DNA of 64,000 nt, from assembly GCF_017357245.1 (NCBI RefSeq), contig NZ_CP071612.1:3227001-3291000 (forward strand). Reading direction: 5' to 3'. The notes under the pieces are model-generated. The model saw only the letters and a list, made by a program, of their open reading frames with translations, was not told the origin of the DNA and ran no database searches. Shown here in pieces: positions 47,505-56,120 of this stretch; the stretch's first letter is position 1; the number at the start of each line of letters is the position of its first letter. Position numbers and translations under genes: made by a program. This stretch comes from Rhizobium bangladeshense (lineage in GTDB: Bacteria > Pseudomonadota > Alphaproteobacteria > Rhizobiales > Rhizobiaceae).

Positions 47505-47775
47505 TTCTCTCTCCCTTGTTAATAGAGCAGCGGACGAAAAATCGCCCGCCCCGAAACTGTGGCAGGTTCCGTATTGGATAGTTACTTCAGATGGTGAGAA
47601 ACGAAGTAGGTCTCCTCCACGATCTCACACGTGTTGAGTGCCAACCAGCACACGGCGGCAAACTGGTATGGATTCCTATAACTGTCAAATAGAATAAGTG
47701 GTAATGTGCATAACAATTTTGGTATATCGTTAAAAAGTATTACTTTTGATGGAGCGCAGTGGGGAGGCTGCAACC
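47505..47775. promoter_or_regulatory. Divergent chvE / gbpR control region
   Basis: These 271 bases separate the divergent chvE and gbpR starts and contain no convincing gene. The right half is AT-rich (around 47690-47745), in contrast with flanking sequence, and should hold the promoters and the GbpR site. I could not fix the LysR T-N11-A box with confidence. Confidence 0.6.
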
Positions 47776-48789
47776 ATGACGATCGTTTCAGAGCCCATTT
47801 CGATGGATCACGTCGATATCCACAGCGACAGTTTCGGCGACGACAGCTTTCTCCGTTCGGGACTTAAGCTGAATCACCTGCGCATGATCGTCGCAATCGA
47901 AGATAGTGGACAGATTTCCGCAGCTGCGGATGTCCTCAACATCTCGCAGCCCGCCGCATCGCGCATGCTGTCGGAAATGGAGGCGATCACCAAGACGCCG
48001 CTCTACGAGCGCGTCGCCCGCGGCGTGGTGCTGACGACCTTCGGCGCGGCCCTTGCCAGACGCGCCCGCAAGATCCTTCTGGAGTTGCGCGAGGCGAGCC
48101 GCGAGATCGCCGAATTGAAGAGCGGCAAGGGCGGCTCGGTCTTCATCGGTGCGGTCACGGCGCCGGCCATGAGCCTCGTTGTGCCGGCAATCAACAAGGT
48201 GCGTAAAGCCTATCCCGGCATCGAGATCAACATTCAGGTGGAGACGAGCAATGTGCTCGCCCGCGAACTGCTCGCCGCCCGCCACGACTTCATCATCGGC
48301 CGCATTCCCGACGATCTCAATCCGCGGCTGTTCGAGGTCAGGGAGATCGGCATCGAGCGGGCCTGCCTGATCGTGCGTAACCACCATCCGCTCCTGAAAA
48401 GAAAGAAGACGAGCAGCCTTACCGACGTCAGGGATTACGACTGGGTGTTCCAGCCGCCGGGCACGCTGTTGCGTCGCACGATCGAAGACATCTTTCTGTC
48501 CCAGGGCGTGGCGCTGCCCGAAAATATCGTCAACACCTCCTCGCTGCTGCTCACCTGCGCCATCGTCTGCGAAACCGATGCGATCGCGCCCGTCGCCGTC
48601 GACGTCGCCCATTTCCTGGCAAGCCAAGGCGCCAAGGCGTCCGACGTGCGCATGCTGCCGATCGATTTCGACATCAACGTCAAGCCCTACAGCCTGATCA
48701 CCGCGAGAGAGCGGGCACTGCCGCCGAGCGCCAGGCTGCTCTACGACATCATTCTCGAGGAGAGCCTGAAGCAGGGGGCTAAAGCATGA
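47776..48789 (+). CDS. gbpR: LysR-family regulator GbpR of the chvE locus
   Basis: A 337-residue LysR regulator. The helix-turn-helix is at residues ~33-90 (LKLNHLRMIVAIEDSGQISA, then NISQPAASRMLSEMEAITKT), with an effector domain following (SVFIGAVTAPAMSLVVPAINK). It is divergent from chvE, the same arrangement as Agrobacterium gbpR, which activates chvE-ggu in response to sugars such as arabinose and galactose. ATG 47776 follows GGGAGG; earlier TTG/ATG codons lack a site. The stop codon lies inside a palindromic repeat (48783-48828). Confidence 0.88.
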   Translation: MTIVSEPISMDHVDIHSDSFGDDSFLRSGLKLNHLRMIVAIEDSGQISAAADVLNISQPAASRMLSEMEAITKTPLYERVARGVVLTTFGAALARRARKILLELREASREIAELKSGKGGSVFIGAVTAPAMSLVVPAINKVRKAYPGIEINIQVETSNVLARELLAARHDFIIGRIPDDLNPRLFEVREIGIERACLIVRNHHPLLKRKKTSSLTDVRDYDWVFQPPGTLLRRTIEDIFLSQGVALPENIVNTSSLLLTCAIVCETDAIAPVAVDVAHFLASQGAKASDVRMLPIDFDINVKPYSLITARERALPPSARLLYDIILEESLKQGAKA

Positions 48790-48828
48790 TGCCGAGAAGG
48801 GTCGGCGGTTTTCGGGCGACATCATGCT
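48783..48828. repeat. Rhizobial intergenic palindromic repeat, copy 1
   Basis: Imperfect inverted arms (AGCATGATGCCG and CGACATCATGCT) enclose a section containing GGCGGTTTTCGG. A related element lies at 54561-54612. The repeat supplies the last bases and stop codon of gbpR. It looks like the short mosaic repeats scattered in Rhizobium genomes. Confidence 0.6.
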
Positions 48829-48894
48829 CCATCGATCGAACCGGCAAGCCCTGCGCCATCTTGACGGGCTCTAATATCCTCGAGAGGAAGGCGC

Positions 48895-49356
48895 ATGCTG
48901 TTCGGACAATCGGTATTTCAATCAGTGCTCGAGCGGCTGAAGGCGGAGGAAGAACCGGCCGAAGAGACACAAGCGCCGCCTGCCCACCGCGTATCCGGGC
49001 TCGCCACCGGCCTCGCATTCGATGTCATGGAAGGCATCTCGGTTGCCTCGCAGCGCGTCGGCCAGGCCTACTTCGATAATCTCAACGCCGAGCCGGCGGC
49101 CGAGGAGGCTCCCCCGCAGGAGCCGGAACCGGTTATGCCGGACCATCTCGCCCGCATCGCCCCGGAAGAGATTGCCGCGGAATTGGCGATCGCTGCCGCC
49201 GATACCCAACAGACGCTGAACGAGAAGCGGCGCGCCTTTGCCAAGGCCAACCATCCTGACGGCGTCGCAGAGCCTTTCCGCGACAATGCCAACAGGCGCA
49301 TGATGATCGCCAATCTCTTGATTGACGAGGCGATGCGCCGCCTGCCGCACAGCTGA
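48895..49356 (+). CDS. Small protein with degenerate J-domain
   Basis: A 153-residue protein of unknown role. The last ~55 residues look like the core of a DnaJ domain: LNEKRRAFAKANHPDGV (HPD motif at about residue 117-119) followed by a helix NANRRMMIANLLIDEAMRRL. The first half is Glu/Pro/Ala-rich and acidic, with a linker of EEAPPQEPEP. HPD is the motif that stimulates DnaK ATPase, so an accessory co-chaperone is possible. AGGAAG stands before the ATG. Confidence 0.72.
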   Translation: MLFGQSVFQSVLERLKAEEEPAEETQAPPAHRVSGLATGLAFDVMEGISVASQRVGQAYFDNLNAEPAAEEAPPQEPEPVMPDHLARIAPEEIAAELAIAAADTQQTLNEKRRAFAKANHPDGVAEPFRDNANRRMMIANLLIDEAMRRLPHS

Positions 49357-49759
49357 CGTTCTCGAGCGCAGGCAAGCCTTCCCAGAGCAATTCCGTTTTT
49401 CGTCGGATCAATGATTGCTCAATCTCTTCGTTTTCACGCAATTCCCGGCGCAAAACCGCTCCACACTTTGTTGGAATTGCTCGAGACTTTGGAGAGCCGC
49501 CGGTTCCGCGATTTGTGAACGCTATATAGGCTGTTTTTCTGCCATTCAACCGACCCTCACCATAACCGGTTTGATCATTTCTCGTTATGGTAGCGGATAA
49601 ATCACCAGCTTTTTGTTACCAGCGATAGCGTATTTCAGGATCCGGATAGACCATGCCTACGCCCTTTTCGGTAGGGCATAGCGCTAACTGGCGAAATTGA
49701 GCAAGAGAGAACCCGTTGTAACATAGGGCGGTTTAGATGTTTTAAGGGAGACCGCCGAC
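49357..49759. other. Intergenic region with palindromic repeat, no gene seen
   Basis: About 400 bases between the J-like gene and the Hint gene. The left part holds a repeat (49385-49482); the right part is AT-richer and should hold the Hint gene promoter. No open frame in it has a ribosome site or recognisable product. Confidence 0.5.
49385..49482. repeat. Rhizobial intergenic repeat with GAGCAATTCC arms
   Basis: Ten-base arms GAGCAATTCC (49385-49394) and GGAATTGCTC (49473-49482) form perfect inverted ends of a ~98-base element, with further partial copies of the CAATT core and GCAAAACCG inside. The form matches a common rhizobial intergenic repeat; copy number elsewhere cannot be judged from the window. 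Confidence 0.6.
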
Positions 49760-50629
49760 ATGTCATCTACGGAAGACCCAAAGCTGCCACGCAACACCGC
49801 GCGCAGACATTTTCTAGGTGTGGCTGCAGCTACCGGCGCTCGTCTCGCCGCCATGGCGGCCATGGCCACGGCAATTTCTACCTCTCCGGCCAAAGCGATG
49901 GGTCGACGTTGGGGACGCGGCGGCTCCGGTGGACACGGAGGTTCCGGTGGGAGCGGTGGCCCAGGCGGAAGAGGTGGCCGTGGCGGCAGCGGCGCAAATT
50001 GCTTCCTGCGGGGAACGGGGATACTAACGGATTGCGGTGAGAAGCCCGTCGAGGATCTCAGCATCGGCGACCGCGTTGCCCTTGCTGACGGCAGCACCCG
50101 TCCGGTAAAGTGGGTCGGCCGCCAAACCTTCAAGAGGAGCGGCGCGCGCTGGCAAAAGGACGTCGTGCCGATCAGGGTCTCCCGCCACGCACTCGATGGG
50201 CACACACCCCATTCGGATCTCTTTCTCTCGCCTGGCCACGCGCTGTACCTCAACGGAGTTCTGATCCAGGTGAAGGAGCTCGTGAACGGCACGACGATCG
50301 CACCGGTCACGCCCGCCGCCGAGGGATCGATCGAGTACTTCGCCGTCATGCTCGATACGCACGAAGTTATCCTTGCCGAAGGTGCTGCGGTCGAAACCTT
50401 CCATCTGAAGGACAGCAATCACGAGAACTTCTGCAATTTTGCAGAATACCAGCGTCTCTACGGCGAGGAACGCATCGTGATGACACCGTTTGCGCCGCTG
50501 CTGGGAGGTGGCTGGTCACATTTGAGAGCGCTTCTCCTGCTCAGCGTTTCGCCGCTGGTACCGGTGCGCGATCCATTCGGCGATGCCTGCGAAACGATCG
50601 AGGCGCAGGCTAGGGAACCGTCACTCTGA
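49760..50629 (+). CDS. Tat-signal Hint-domain protein
   Basis: A 289-residue protein in three parts. The N-terminus has a twin-arginine signal (ARRHFLGVAAATGARLAAMA). Residues ~48-78 are an almost pure Gly/Ser/Arg linker. From residue 80 follows a Hint (hedgehog/intein-type, Hint_2) domain that starts with a possible nucleophile Cys (GANCFLRGTGILT) and has the usual VEDLSIGDRVALADG, VKWVGRQ, and LFLSPGHALYLNG motifs. Hint domains can cleave or splice themselves. The segment after the domain is short, so no obvious cargo is present on its C-side; the Gly-rich part might be released. Confidence 0.82.
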   Translation: MSSTEDPKLPRNTARRHFLGVAAATGARLAAMAAMATAISTSPAKAMGRRWGRGGSGGHGGSGGSGGPGGRGGRGGSGANCFLRGTGILTDCGEKPVEDLSIGDRVALADGSTRPVKWVGRQTFKRSGARWQKDVVPIRVSRHALDGHTPHSDLFLSPGHALYLNGVLIQVKELVNGTTIAPVTPAAEGSIEYFAVMLDTHEVILAEGAAVETFHLKDSNHENFCNFAEYQRLYGEERIVMTPFAPLLGGGWSHLRALLLLSVSPLVPVRDPFGDACETIEAQAREPSL

Positions 50630-50748
50630 CAGGACGGTAATACGTCGGGGGTCGGACTGCGGCATGCGAAGCCGTGCACCGTTGTGCAATATTATCAAAC
50701 AAGGACGTCAAGCGCGGCGCGCATCGAAAAGATCGCGGCGCGCTTCGA

Positions 50749-51030
50749 TCACTCGGCCTTCTTCTCTTCGGCTTTCTTCTCGTCGTCTGCTGCCGGCTCA
50801 TCCCCGTCCGCGTCATCGGGTGTGACGATTGCAGCGGTCTCCGACGGTTTCGGATCGAACGTCCAGAACAATACATAGAGGGCATAGGCGCCGGCGCCGC
50901 CCGATATCACGCCCCAGAAGGGATCGCCGGTGACGAATTCGACCGTGGCCCAGGCGAAGCAGACGGCAACGATGGCTATTCGCACCCAGAGGCGGCGATA
51001 TGCCGGATGGTTCGGATCGATCAGTTGCAT
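50749..51030 (-). CDS. Small two-helix membrane protein with acidic/lysine tail
   Basis: A 93-residue protein. Two hydrophobic segments (LWVRIAIVAVCFAWATVEFV and FWGVISGGAGAYALYVLFW) are followed by a charged low-complexity tail of Asp/Glu/Lys/Ala (DDADGDEPAADDEKKAEEKK). The start at 51030 follows GGAGCAGGA. The family is unrecognised but similar small inner-membrane proteins are common in rhizobia. It converges on the Hint gene. Confidence 0.7.
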   Translation of the reverse strand: MQLIDPNHPAYRRLWVRIAIVAVCFAWATVEFVTGDPFWGVISGGAGAYALYVLFWTFDPKPSETAAIVTPDDADGDEPAADDEKKAEEKKAE

Positions 51031-51309
51031 TCCTGCTCCACGGTCACTTGTGTCGCACTGCCCTCGGCCTGTGCCGCGCTTGTCTCTAAAGCCTTTCCCG
51101 GACAGTTTAAAGCATTCTGTTGAATCGACCGGTATCGAAAGTTCAATCGAACCGCTCCTGCGGGACGCTTCCGTTCGGAGGAAAGGCTCTGGTTCGAATC
51201 TTGCAAATGTGAAAGATCCGCGGACTTGACGCAACGCCGAGAAGGTGGAATGAAAATTCCGGATTTTTGGCAATTCGGTTTATTTGTTCCGAATTTGAGG
51301 GAGGTTGAA

Positions 51310-52302
51310 ATGACTGTGAGATTTGGTCTTCTCGGCGCCGGCCGTATTGGCAAGGTTCATGCGAAGGCCGTCAGCGGCGATACCAATGCGACGCTGGTTG
51401 CGGTGGCGGACGCCTTTCCCCAGGCGGCAGAAGCCATCGCTTCGGCCTATGGCTGCGAGGTCCGCACCATCGAAGCCATCGAGGCCGCCAAAGACATCGA
51501 CGCCGTCGTCATCTGCACGCCGACGGACACCCATGCCGACCTGATCGAGCGATTCGCCCGCGCCGGCAAGGCGATCTTCTGCGAGAAGCCGATCGATCTG
51601 GACGTCGATCGCGTCAAGGACTGCATCAAGGTGGTGGAAGAGACCGGGGCCAAGCTGATGGTCGGTTTCAACCGCCGCTTCGATCCGCATTTCATGGCAG
51701 TGCGCAAAGTAATCGACGAGGGCAAGATCGGCGAGGTCGAGATGGTGACGATCACCTCGCGCGATCCCGGCGCCCCGCCGGTCGACTATATCAAGCGCTC
51801 GGGCGGTATCTTCCGCGACATGACGATCCACGATTTCGATATGGCCCGCTTCCTGCTCGGCGAAGAGCCGGTTTCGGTGCTTGCGACCGCCGCCGTGCTC
51901 GTCGACAAGGCGATCGGCGAAGCCGGCGATTATGACAGCGTCTCGGTGATCCTCCAGACTGCTTCGGGCAAGCAGGCCGTCATCTCCAACTCCCGCCGCG
52001 CCACCTATGGCTACGACCAGCGCATCGAAGTGCACGGCGCGAAGGGCATGGCAGCGGCCGAAAACCAGCGCCCGGTCTCGATCGAGGTGGCGAACGGTGA
52101 CGGCTACACCCGCCCGCCGCTGCACGATTTCTTCATGACCCGCTACACCGAAGCCTATGCCAACGAGATTGCAGCTTTCATCGCCGCGATCGAAAAGGGC
52201 ACGAAGATCTCGCCCTCCGGCGCCGACGGCCTGGCAGCGCTCGCGCTTGCCGACGCCGCCGTGCAGTCGGTCAAAGAAGGCAAGCTCATTAGGATCGGCT
52301 GA
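51310..52302 (+). CDS. idhA: myo-Inositol 2-dehydrogenase
   Basis: A 330-residue Gfo/Idh/MocA-family oxidoreductase that oxidises myo-inositol to 2-keto-myo-inositol with NAD. Evidence: Rossmann GLLGAGRIGKVHA at the N-terminus, CEKPIDL near 95 with the catalytic lysine, and the inositol-dehydrogenase catalytic block GGIFRDMTIHDFDMARFLLGE near 164-184 (cut in two by eye), with His and Asp of the active site. The start is ATG 51310 after GGAGG. idhA is alone, as in other rhizobia where it is apart from the iol cluster. A terminator follows. Confidence 0.92.
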   Translation: MTVRFGLLGAGRIGKVHAKAVSGDTNATLVAVADAFPQAAEAIASAYGCEVRTIEAIEAAKDIDAVVICTPTDTHADLIERFARAGKAIFCEKPIDLDVDRVKDCIKVVEETGAKLMVGFNRRFDPHFMAVRKVIDEGKIGEVEMVTITSRDPGAPPVDYIKRSGGIFRDMTIHDFDMARFLLGEEPVSVLATAAVLVDKAIGEAGDYDSVSVILQTASGKQAVISNSRRATYGYDQRIEVHGAKGMAAAENQRPVSIEVANGDGYTRPPLHDFFMTRYTEAYANEIAAFIAAIEKGTKISPSGADGLAALALADAAVQSVKEGKLIRIG

Positions 52303-52337
52303 CGGCCCTCTCCCGACCGTAAGCCGTGCATGAGATG

Positions 52338-52360
52338 GCCGGGCTCCGCCCGGCCGTTTT
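52338..52360 (+). terminator. Rho-independent terminator of idhA
   Basis: An 8-bp GC stem (52338-52345 with 52349-52356) and a three-base loop are followed by GTTTTGCGTTTT. It is a canonical intrinsic terminator 35 bases past the idhA stop. Confidence 0.88.
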
Positions 52361-52801
52361 GCGTTTTGAGCATGGGCACGCGTATTGAAGACAAGCCGCC
52401 TCCCGCCGAGTGCACGGTTGCTAATTCGGGGCATTGGCCTCCACCAGGGGCCGGCGTGGATCCCAGGCTCAAGGCTTGGGATGACGAAGAGTGGGAGCGT
52501 CTCTGCCAACTCGGCGTCGGCGCGGCGGATGATGCCTTACGCGTCCGGCTCCGGACGCGGCGCGGTGCAGCGCTTATCGGCTGCCGCCACCTTCTCCCAG
52601 TTTTACCGGAAAGAAGGGATATGCCGCCCCAGCCCCTAACCGAAATGTGGAATCCAAGCAGATACTGGTGCCCCTCCCCTTGAGGCATGGGTGTTTGAGG
52701 CGGTTTAACTTGCTGGACATATCTTCGTGAAGCAATCTGCGCACTCGCGTCGCAAAAACTGTCGCTTTAGTCGGGGTCTGGCGACAAGAAGGAACCGCAA
52801 T
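52361..52801. other. Intergenic region with a small dispersed-type hairpin
   Basis: About 440 bases between the idhA terminator and the acetyltransferase gene. It has no convincing gene. At 52460-52482 a hairpin (ATCCCAGGCT, loop, GGCTTGGGAT) resembles the GGATCC...GGGATGACG elements common in alphaproteobacterial intergenic DNA. The part near 52700-52800 should contain the promoter of the acetyltransferase gene. Confidence 0.45.
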
Positions 52802-53254
52802 ATGGATGCGATTATTGAGATTGCGACGACAAAAGATGTCGAGCCGTGGGCGCAGCTTCGCGTTGCGCTGTGGCCGCATCACTCGCTTGAACATCATCGA
52901 GCTGAGTTGGGCCGGGCGCATCTTTCAGAAAGTGGACAGGCCGTCGCGTTCATCGCTCGAAATCCTGCGAATGAAACCGTCGGGTTTGCTGAGGCGACTT
53001 TGCGACATGATTATGTGAATGGATGCAGCAGCTCGCCCGTTTTATTTCTCGAAGGGATTTATGTCCGGCCTGTTGACAGGCGAAAGGGCATCGCACGATT
53101 GCTTTGCAATGCCGTTGCCGATTGGGGGAAGTCGCTTGGGTGCATTGAGTTTGGCTCTGACGCGCTGCTTGAGAATTCAGCCAGCCATGCGCTTCATACC
53201 GCTTTAGGATTTGAGGAGACACAGCGCGTCGTGTTCTTCCGAAAGCCACTTTAG
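52802..53254 (+). CDS. AAC(6')-type aminoglycoside N-acetyltransferase homologue
   Basis: A 150-residue GNAT enzyme with close resemblance to AAC(6')-I: DVEPWAQLRVALWPHHSLE at the N-terminus, GFAEATLRHDYVNGC near 60, the acetyl-CoA site FLEGIYVRPVDRRKGIARLL near 80-99, and the C-terminal LGFEETQRVVFFRK. It would transfer an acetyl group to the 6'-amine of aminoglycosides such as kanamycin, or to a native amine substrate. ATG 52802 begins the conserved domain. Codon usage is less GC-rich than the neighbours, consistent with acquisition. Actual resistance is not shown. Confidence 0.88.
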   Translation: MDAIIEIATTKDVEPWAQLRVALWPHHSLEHHRAELGRAHLSESGQAVAFIARNPANETVGFAEATLRHDYVNGCSSSPVLFLEGIYVRPVDRRKGIARLLCNAVADWGKSLGCIEFGSDALLENSASHALHTALGFEETQRVVFFRKPL

Positions 53255-53298
53255 ACCGGAGTTGCCCTTCCACAAGAGCCGCCCGGCGTTTCGCCGTC

Positions 53299-54522
53299 TC
53301 AATCCGTCCCCTGCCCCCCCGAGATCACGATATCCTGGTCGATCACCGACAGCGCCCGGTTGAGGTGACCTTCGAAGACGAGGATGGGTTCGTCGGGGAC
53401 GACGCGGATTTCGGGCATGCCTTCCATGCGCACGATGTGGGATTGGCCGAGACCCTCTTCGATGCCCTGGCGCAGCAGGTCGTAATAGCGGGTGCCGGGG
53501 CCGGTGATGGCGATGGGCATGCGTTCGGTAAGACTGAGCATGCGCGACAGGCCATTGCCCAGCGCCAGCCCCGCCTGGCGGAAGGCGAAGGCGGAGGTGC
53601 GGTTACCCTGGCGGGCGCGGGCGGCGATCTTGTCGAGTTCGGCAACCGGGACGAATTTGGCGGGGATCGTATCGAGGGGCACTTCGAAGGCGCTGCGCAG
53701 GATGGCGTAGAAGCCGGCATAGGCCTCGATGCAGCCGCGCGTGCCGCAGCGGCAGAGGCCGCCATTCGCCATATGCAGCATGTGCCCGAAATTCGGCGCC
53801 GAAATTTCCTGGCCGGTCTGGCCTCCGCGCCGGACGATGCCAAGGCCGATGCTGTGGCCGAGCGACAGCGCCGCGAGCGAGCGGAAATCGGCGCCCTTGG
53901 CGATCTCCTCGCGCGCGCCGAGCGCGGCGGCGACGAGCAGCGTCTCGTTATCGAGAATGACCTTGGCCTGCCATTCCGACCGAAGCGCCGATTCGAAATC
54001 GATTTGATCGCTGCCGAAGATCGGCGACCAGACGAGGACGGGTTCGGCGGAATGGACGAGGCCCTTGCTGCTGATCGAGATCAGCAGCACCTTTTCCTGG
54101 GAAATCCGGGAGCGATCGAGAATGCGCGAAAGCCCGGCCTGCACCGCTGCGAGGAAACGGGCGGCACCCGAGGGATCATGCGAACGCTCCTCGCTGAAGC
54201 GGTCGATCAGCTTGCCGGCATAATCCACAAGCGAATATTGCACCGCATCCGAGGAGATGACGACAACGATCAGGTAGCCGCAATCGCGCCGCTGGCGCAA
54301 AAGCACGCGCGGCCGGCCTCGGCCGCTGGCCGCCTGCTGCTCGGATTTTTCGATAATCTGGGCCCTTTCCAGCTCGGCCGTGATCGCCGAAACGGTGGCC
54401 GAGGAAAGGCCCGTGAAATCCGATATTTCGGTATGGGCGAGCGCGCCGTGGCGGCGCAGCACGGACAGCACGAGCACGCTGTTTCTCTGCCGGACCAGCT
54501 CCGTGCTCGACTTGGTCAGCAT
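53299..54522 (-). CDS. xylR: ROK-family transcriptional repressor (XylR-like)
   Basis: A 407-residue ROK regulator. Residues ~10-65 form the winged helix (VLVLSVLRRHGALAHTEISD, LSSATVSAITAELERAQIIE). The sugar-kinase-like domain follows, with the zinc-binding cluster GGLCRCGTRGCIEAYAG near 262-278. It is divergent from the xylFHG operon, and a palindrome lies between, so it should repress that operon and release it on binding xylose or a related sugar. ATG 54522 follows GGAGAGGG. The xylR symbol is by context. Confidence 0.88.
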   Translation of the reverse strand: MLTKSSTELVRQRNSVLVLSVLRRHGALAHTEISDFTGLSSATVSAITAELERAQIIEKSEQQAASGRGRPRVLLRQRRDCGYLIVVVISSDAVQYSLVDYAGKLIDRFSEERSHDPSGAARFLAAVQAGLSRILDRSRISQEKVLLISISSKGLVHSAEPVLVWSPIFGSDQIDFESALRSEWQAKVILDNETLLVAAALGAREEIAKGADFRSLAALSLGHSIGLGIVRRGGQTGQEISAPNFGHMLHMANGGLCRCGTRGCIEAYAGFYAILRSAFEVPLDTIPAKFVPVAELDKIAARARQGNRTSAFAFRQAGLALGNGLSRMLSLTERMPIAITGPGTRYYDLLRQGIEEGLGQSHIVRMEGMPEIRVVPDEPILVFEGHLNRALSVIDQDIVISGGQGTD

Positions 54523-54560
54523 GAATGCCGCCCTCTCCCTGTGCTCGCATTTCAACAGCT

Positions 54561-54612
54561 AGAGCATGACGGCCTGTCTGAAAACCGCTCATGGTTTTCG
54601 GCATCATGCTCT
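54561..54612. repeat. Rhizobial intergenic palindromic repeat, copy 2
   Basis: Outer arms AGAGCATGAC and GCATCATGCTCT and an inner perfect palindrome (GAAAACC/GGTTTTC) at 54580-54599. Sequence relation to the element at 48783-48828 is clear (CATGATG, AAAACCGC, GCATCATGCT). It lies between the ROK regulator and xylF. Confidence 0.6.
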
Positions 54613-54682
54613 GGTTCCGCCCCTCGTTCCCACTGCATCTCCGGCCGCTGCCGCGCAAGCGAATTAAGCCGGTAGTGCAGTG

Positions 54683-54755
54683 TTGACAGTTGAAAAAATC
54701 TCTGACAGTTAATTTCTCGACTGTCGAGAAAAAAATCGAAATCTTTCTCGACAGC
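54683..54755 (+). promoter_or_regulatory. Promoter and probable ROK operator of xylF
   Basis: TTGACA at 54683-54688 could be a -35 element. Downstream is a perfect palindrome, TTTCTCGACTGTCGAGAAA (54713-54731), and a third half-site TTTCTCGACAG at 54744-54754. The arrangement fits a repressor binding over or just after the start of transcription. The regulator would be the divergent ROK protein. Confidence 0.65.
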
Positions 54756-54816
54756 TTTCGCGGTGGCCGGAGGAAGCAATGGGCTGGGCCGGTCGCAACT
54801 CACTCGGGAGGACATT

Positions 54817-55857
54817 ATGAAGTCTATTATGAAACTGATGGCAGGGGCTGCCATCCTCGTTTCGGTGCATACTGCCGCCATGGCTGCTGATCTTGTCGTC
54901 GGCGTTTCCTGGTCGAATTTCCAGGAAGAGCGCTGGAAGACCGACGAAGCCGCCATCAAGAAGGCTCTCGAAGCCAAGGGCGCCAAATATATTTCCGCTG
55001 ACGCGCAGTCTTCTGCCGCAAAGCAGCTGACCGACGTTGAATCGCTGATCTCGCAGGGCGCCAACGCTCTGATCATCCTCGCCCAGGATTCCGACGCGAT
55101 TGCTCCGGCGATCGAAAAGGCAGCCGCCGAAGGCATCCCGGTTGTCGGCTACGACCGCCTGATCGAAAACCCGGCCGCCTTCTACATCACCTTCGACAAC
55201 AAGGAAGTCGGTCGCCTGCAGGCCGAGGGCGTCTTCAAGGTGAAGCCGGAAGGCAACTATGTCTTCATCAAGGGCTCGTCTTCCGACCCGAATGCCGACT
55301 TCCTCTTCTCGGGCCAGCAGGAAGTGCTGAAGGCTGCGATCGACGCCGGCAAGATCAAGAATGTCGGCGAAGCCTATACCGACGGCTGGCTGCCGGAGAA
55401 CGCCCAGCGCAACATGGAGCAGTTCCTGACGGCCAACAACAACAAGGTTGACGCCGTCGTCGCCTCCAACGACGGCACGGCCGGCGGTGCGATCGCAGCG
55501 CTCGACGCCCAGGGCCTCGCCGGCTCCGTTCCGGTCTCCGGCCAGGACGGCGACAAGGCGGCGCTGAACCGCATCGCGCTCGGCACGCAGACGGTTTCCG
55601 TCTGGAAGGACAGCCGCGAGCTCGGCAAGCGCGCCGCCGAAATCGCTCTCGACCTCGCCGGCGGCAAGGACATGAGCAAGATCGACGGCGTTCAGGCGTT
55701 CAAGGGCGGCCCCAAGGGCGTGGAAATGCAGTCCGTCTTCCTGAAGCCGCTTGCCATCACCAAGGACAATCTGAACGTCGTCATCGACGCCGGCTGGATT
55801 TCCAAGGCTGAGGCCTGCCAGGGCGTCAAGGCCGACACGGTCGCTGCCTGCAAGTAA
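54817..55857 (+). CDS. xylF: Xylose-type ABC transporter substrate-binding protein
   Basis: A 346-residue periplasmic binding protein. A signal peptide ([19 protein letters not shown], then AD) precedes a mature domain matching Xyl[21 protein letters not shown] at the N-terminus, [38 protein letters not shown], and [19 protein letters not shown] with [22 protein letters not shown] stands before ATG 54817. It is first in an operon with permease and ATPase genes, behind a ROK regulator. D-xylose is the likely ligand. Confidence 0.92.
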   Translation: MKSIMKLMAGAAILVSVHTAAMAADLVVGVSWSNFQEERWKTDEAAIKKALEAKGAKYISADAQSSAAKQLTDVESLISQGANALIILAQDSDAIAPAIEKAAAEGIPVVGYDRLIENPAAFYITFDNKEVGRLQAEGVFKVKPEGNYVFIKGSSSDPNADFLFSGQQEVLKAAIDAGKIKNVGEAYTDGWLPENAQRNMEQFLTANNNKVDAVVASNDGTAGGAIAALDAQGLAGSVPVSGQDGDKAALNRIALGTQTVSVWKDSRELGKRAAEIALDLAGGKDMSKIDGVQAFKGGPKGVEMQSVFLKPLAITKDNLNVVIDAGWISKAEACQGVKADTVAACK

Positions 55858-55879
55858 GCGAGCCGCTGAACTAGAATGA

Positions 55880-55912
55880 CCGGCGCCGCAGCGGATAACG
55901 CTGCGGCGCCGG
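55880..55912 (+). terminator. GC-rich hairpin between xylF and xylH
   Basis: Perfect 13-bp arms (55880-55892 and 55900-55912) with a 7-base loop just after the xylF stop, without a T run. It resembles the hairpin after chvE and probably stabilises the binding-protein message or limits read-through into the permease gene. Confidence 0.7.
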
Positions 55913-56120
55913 ATGCGGACGGGAATTCCAAAGACGAAGTTTTCTCCGCCTCGCCGCACCATCGCAGATTTGCATTCCCTGCCGGAAGAGCGTCGCGACG
56001 CCACGCGACCGGTTTCCGGAAGCATCGCGGTGGTCAGTTGAAGAACAGACGAATGACGCCGTTGGCAGCCTCTCGCGCGCCGGCGCAGCCGTCAAAACAA
56101 AATGGGGGAACGGCAAACCC

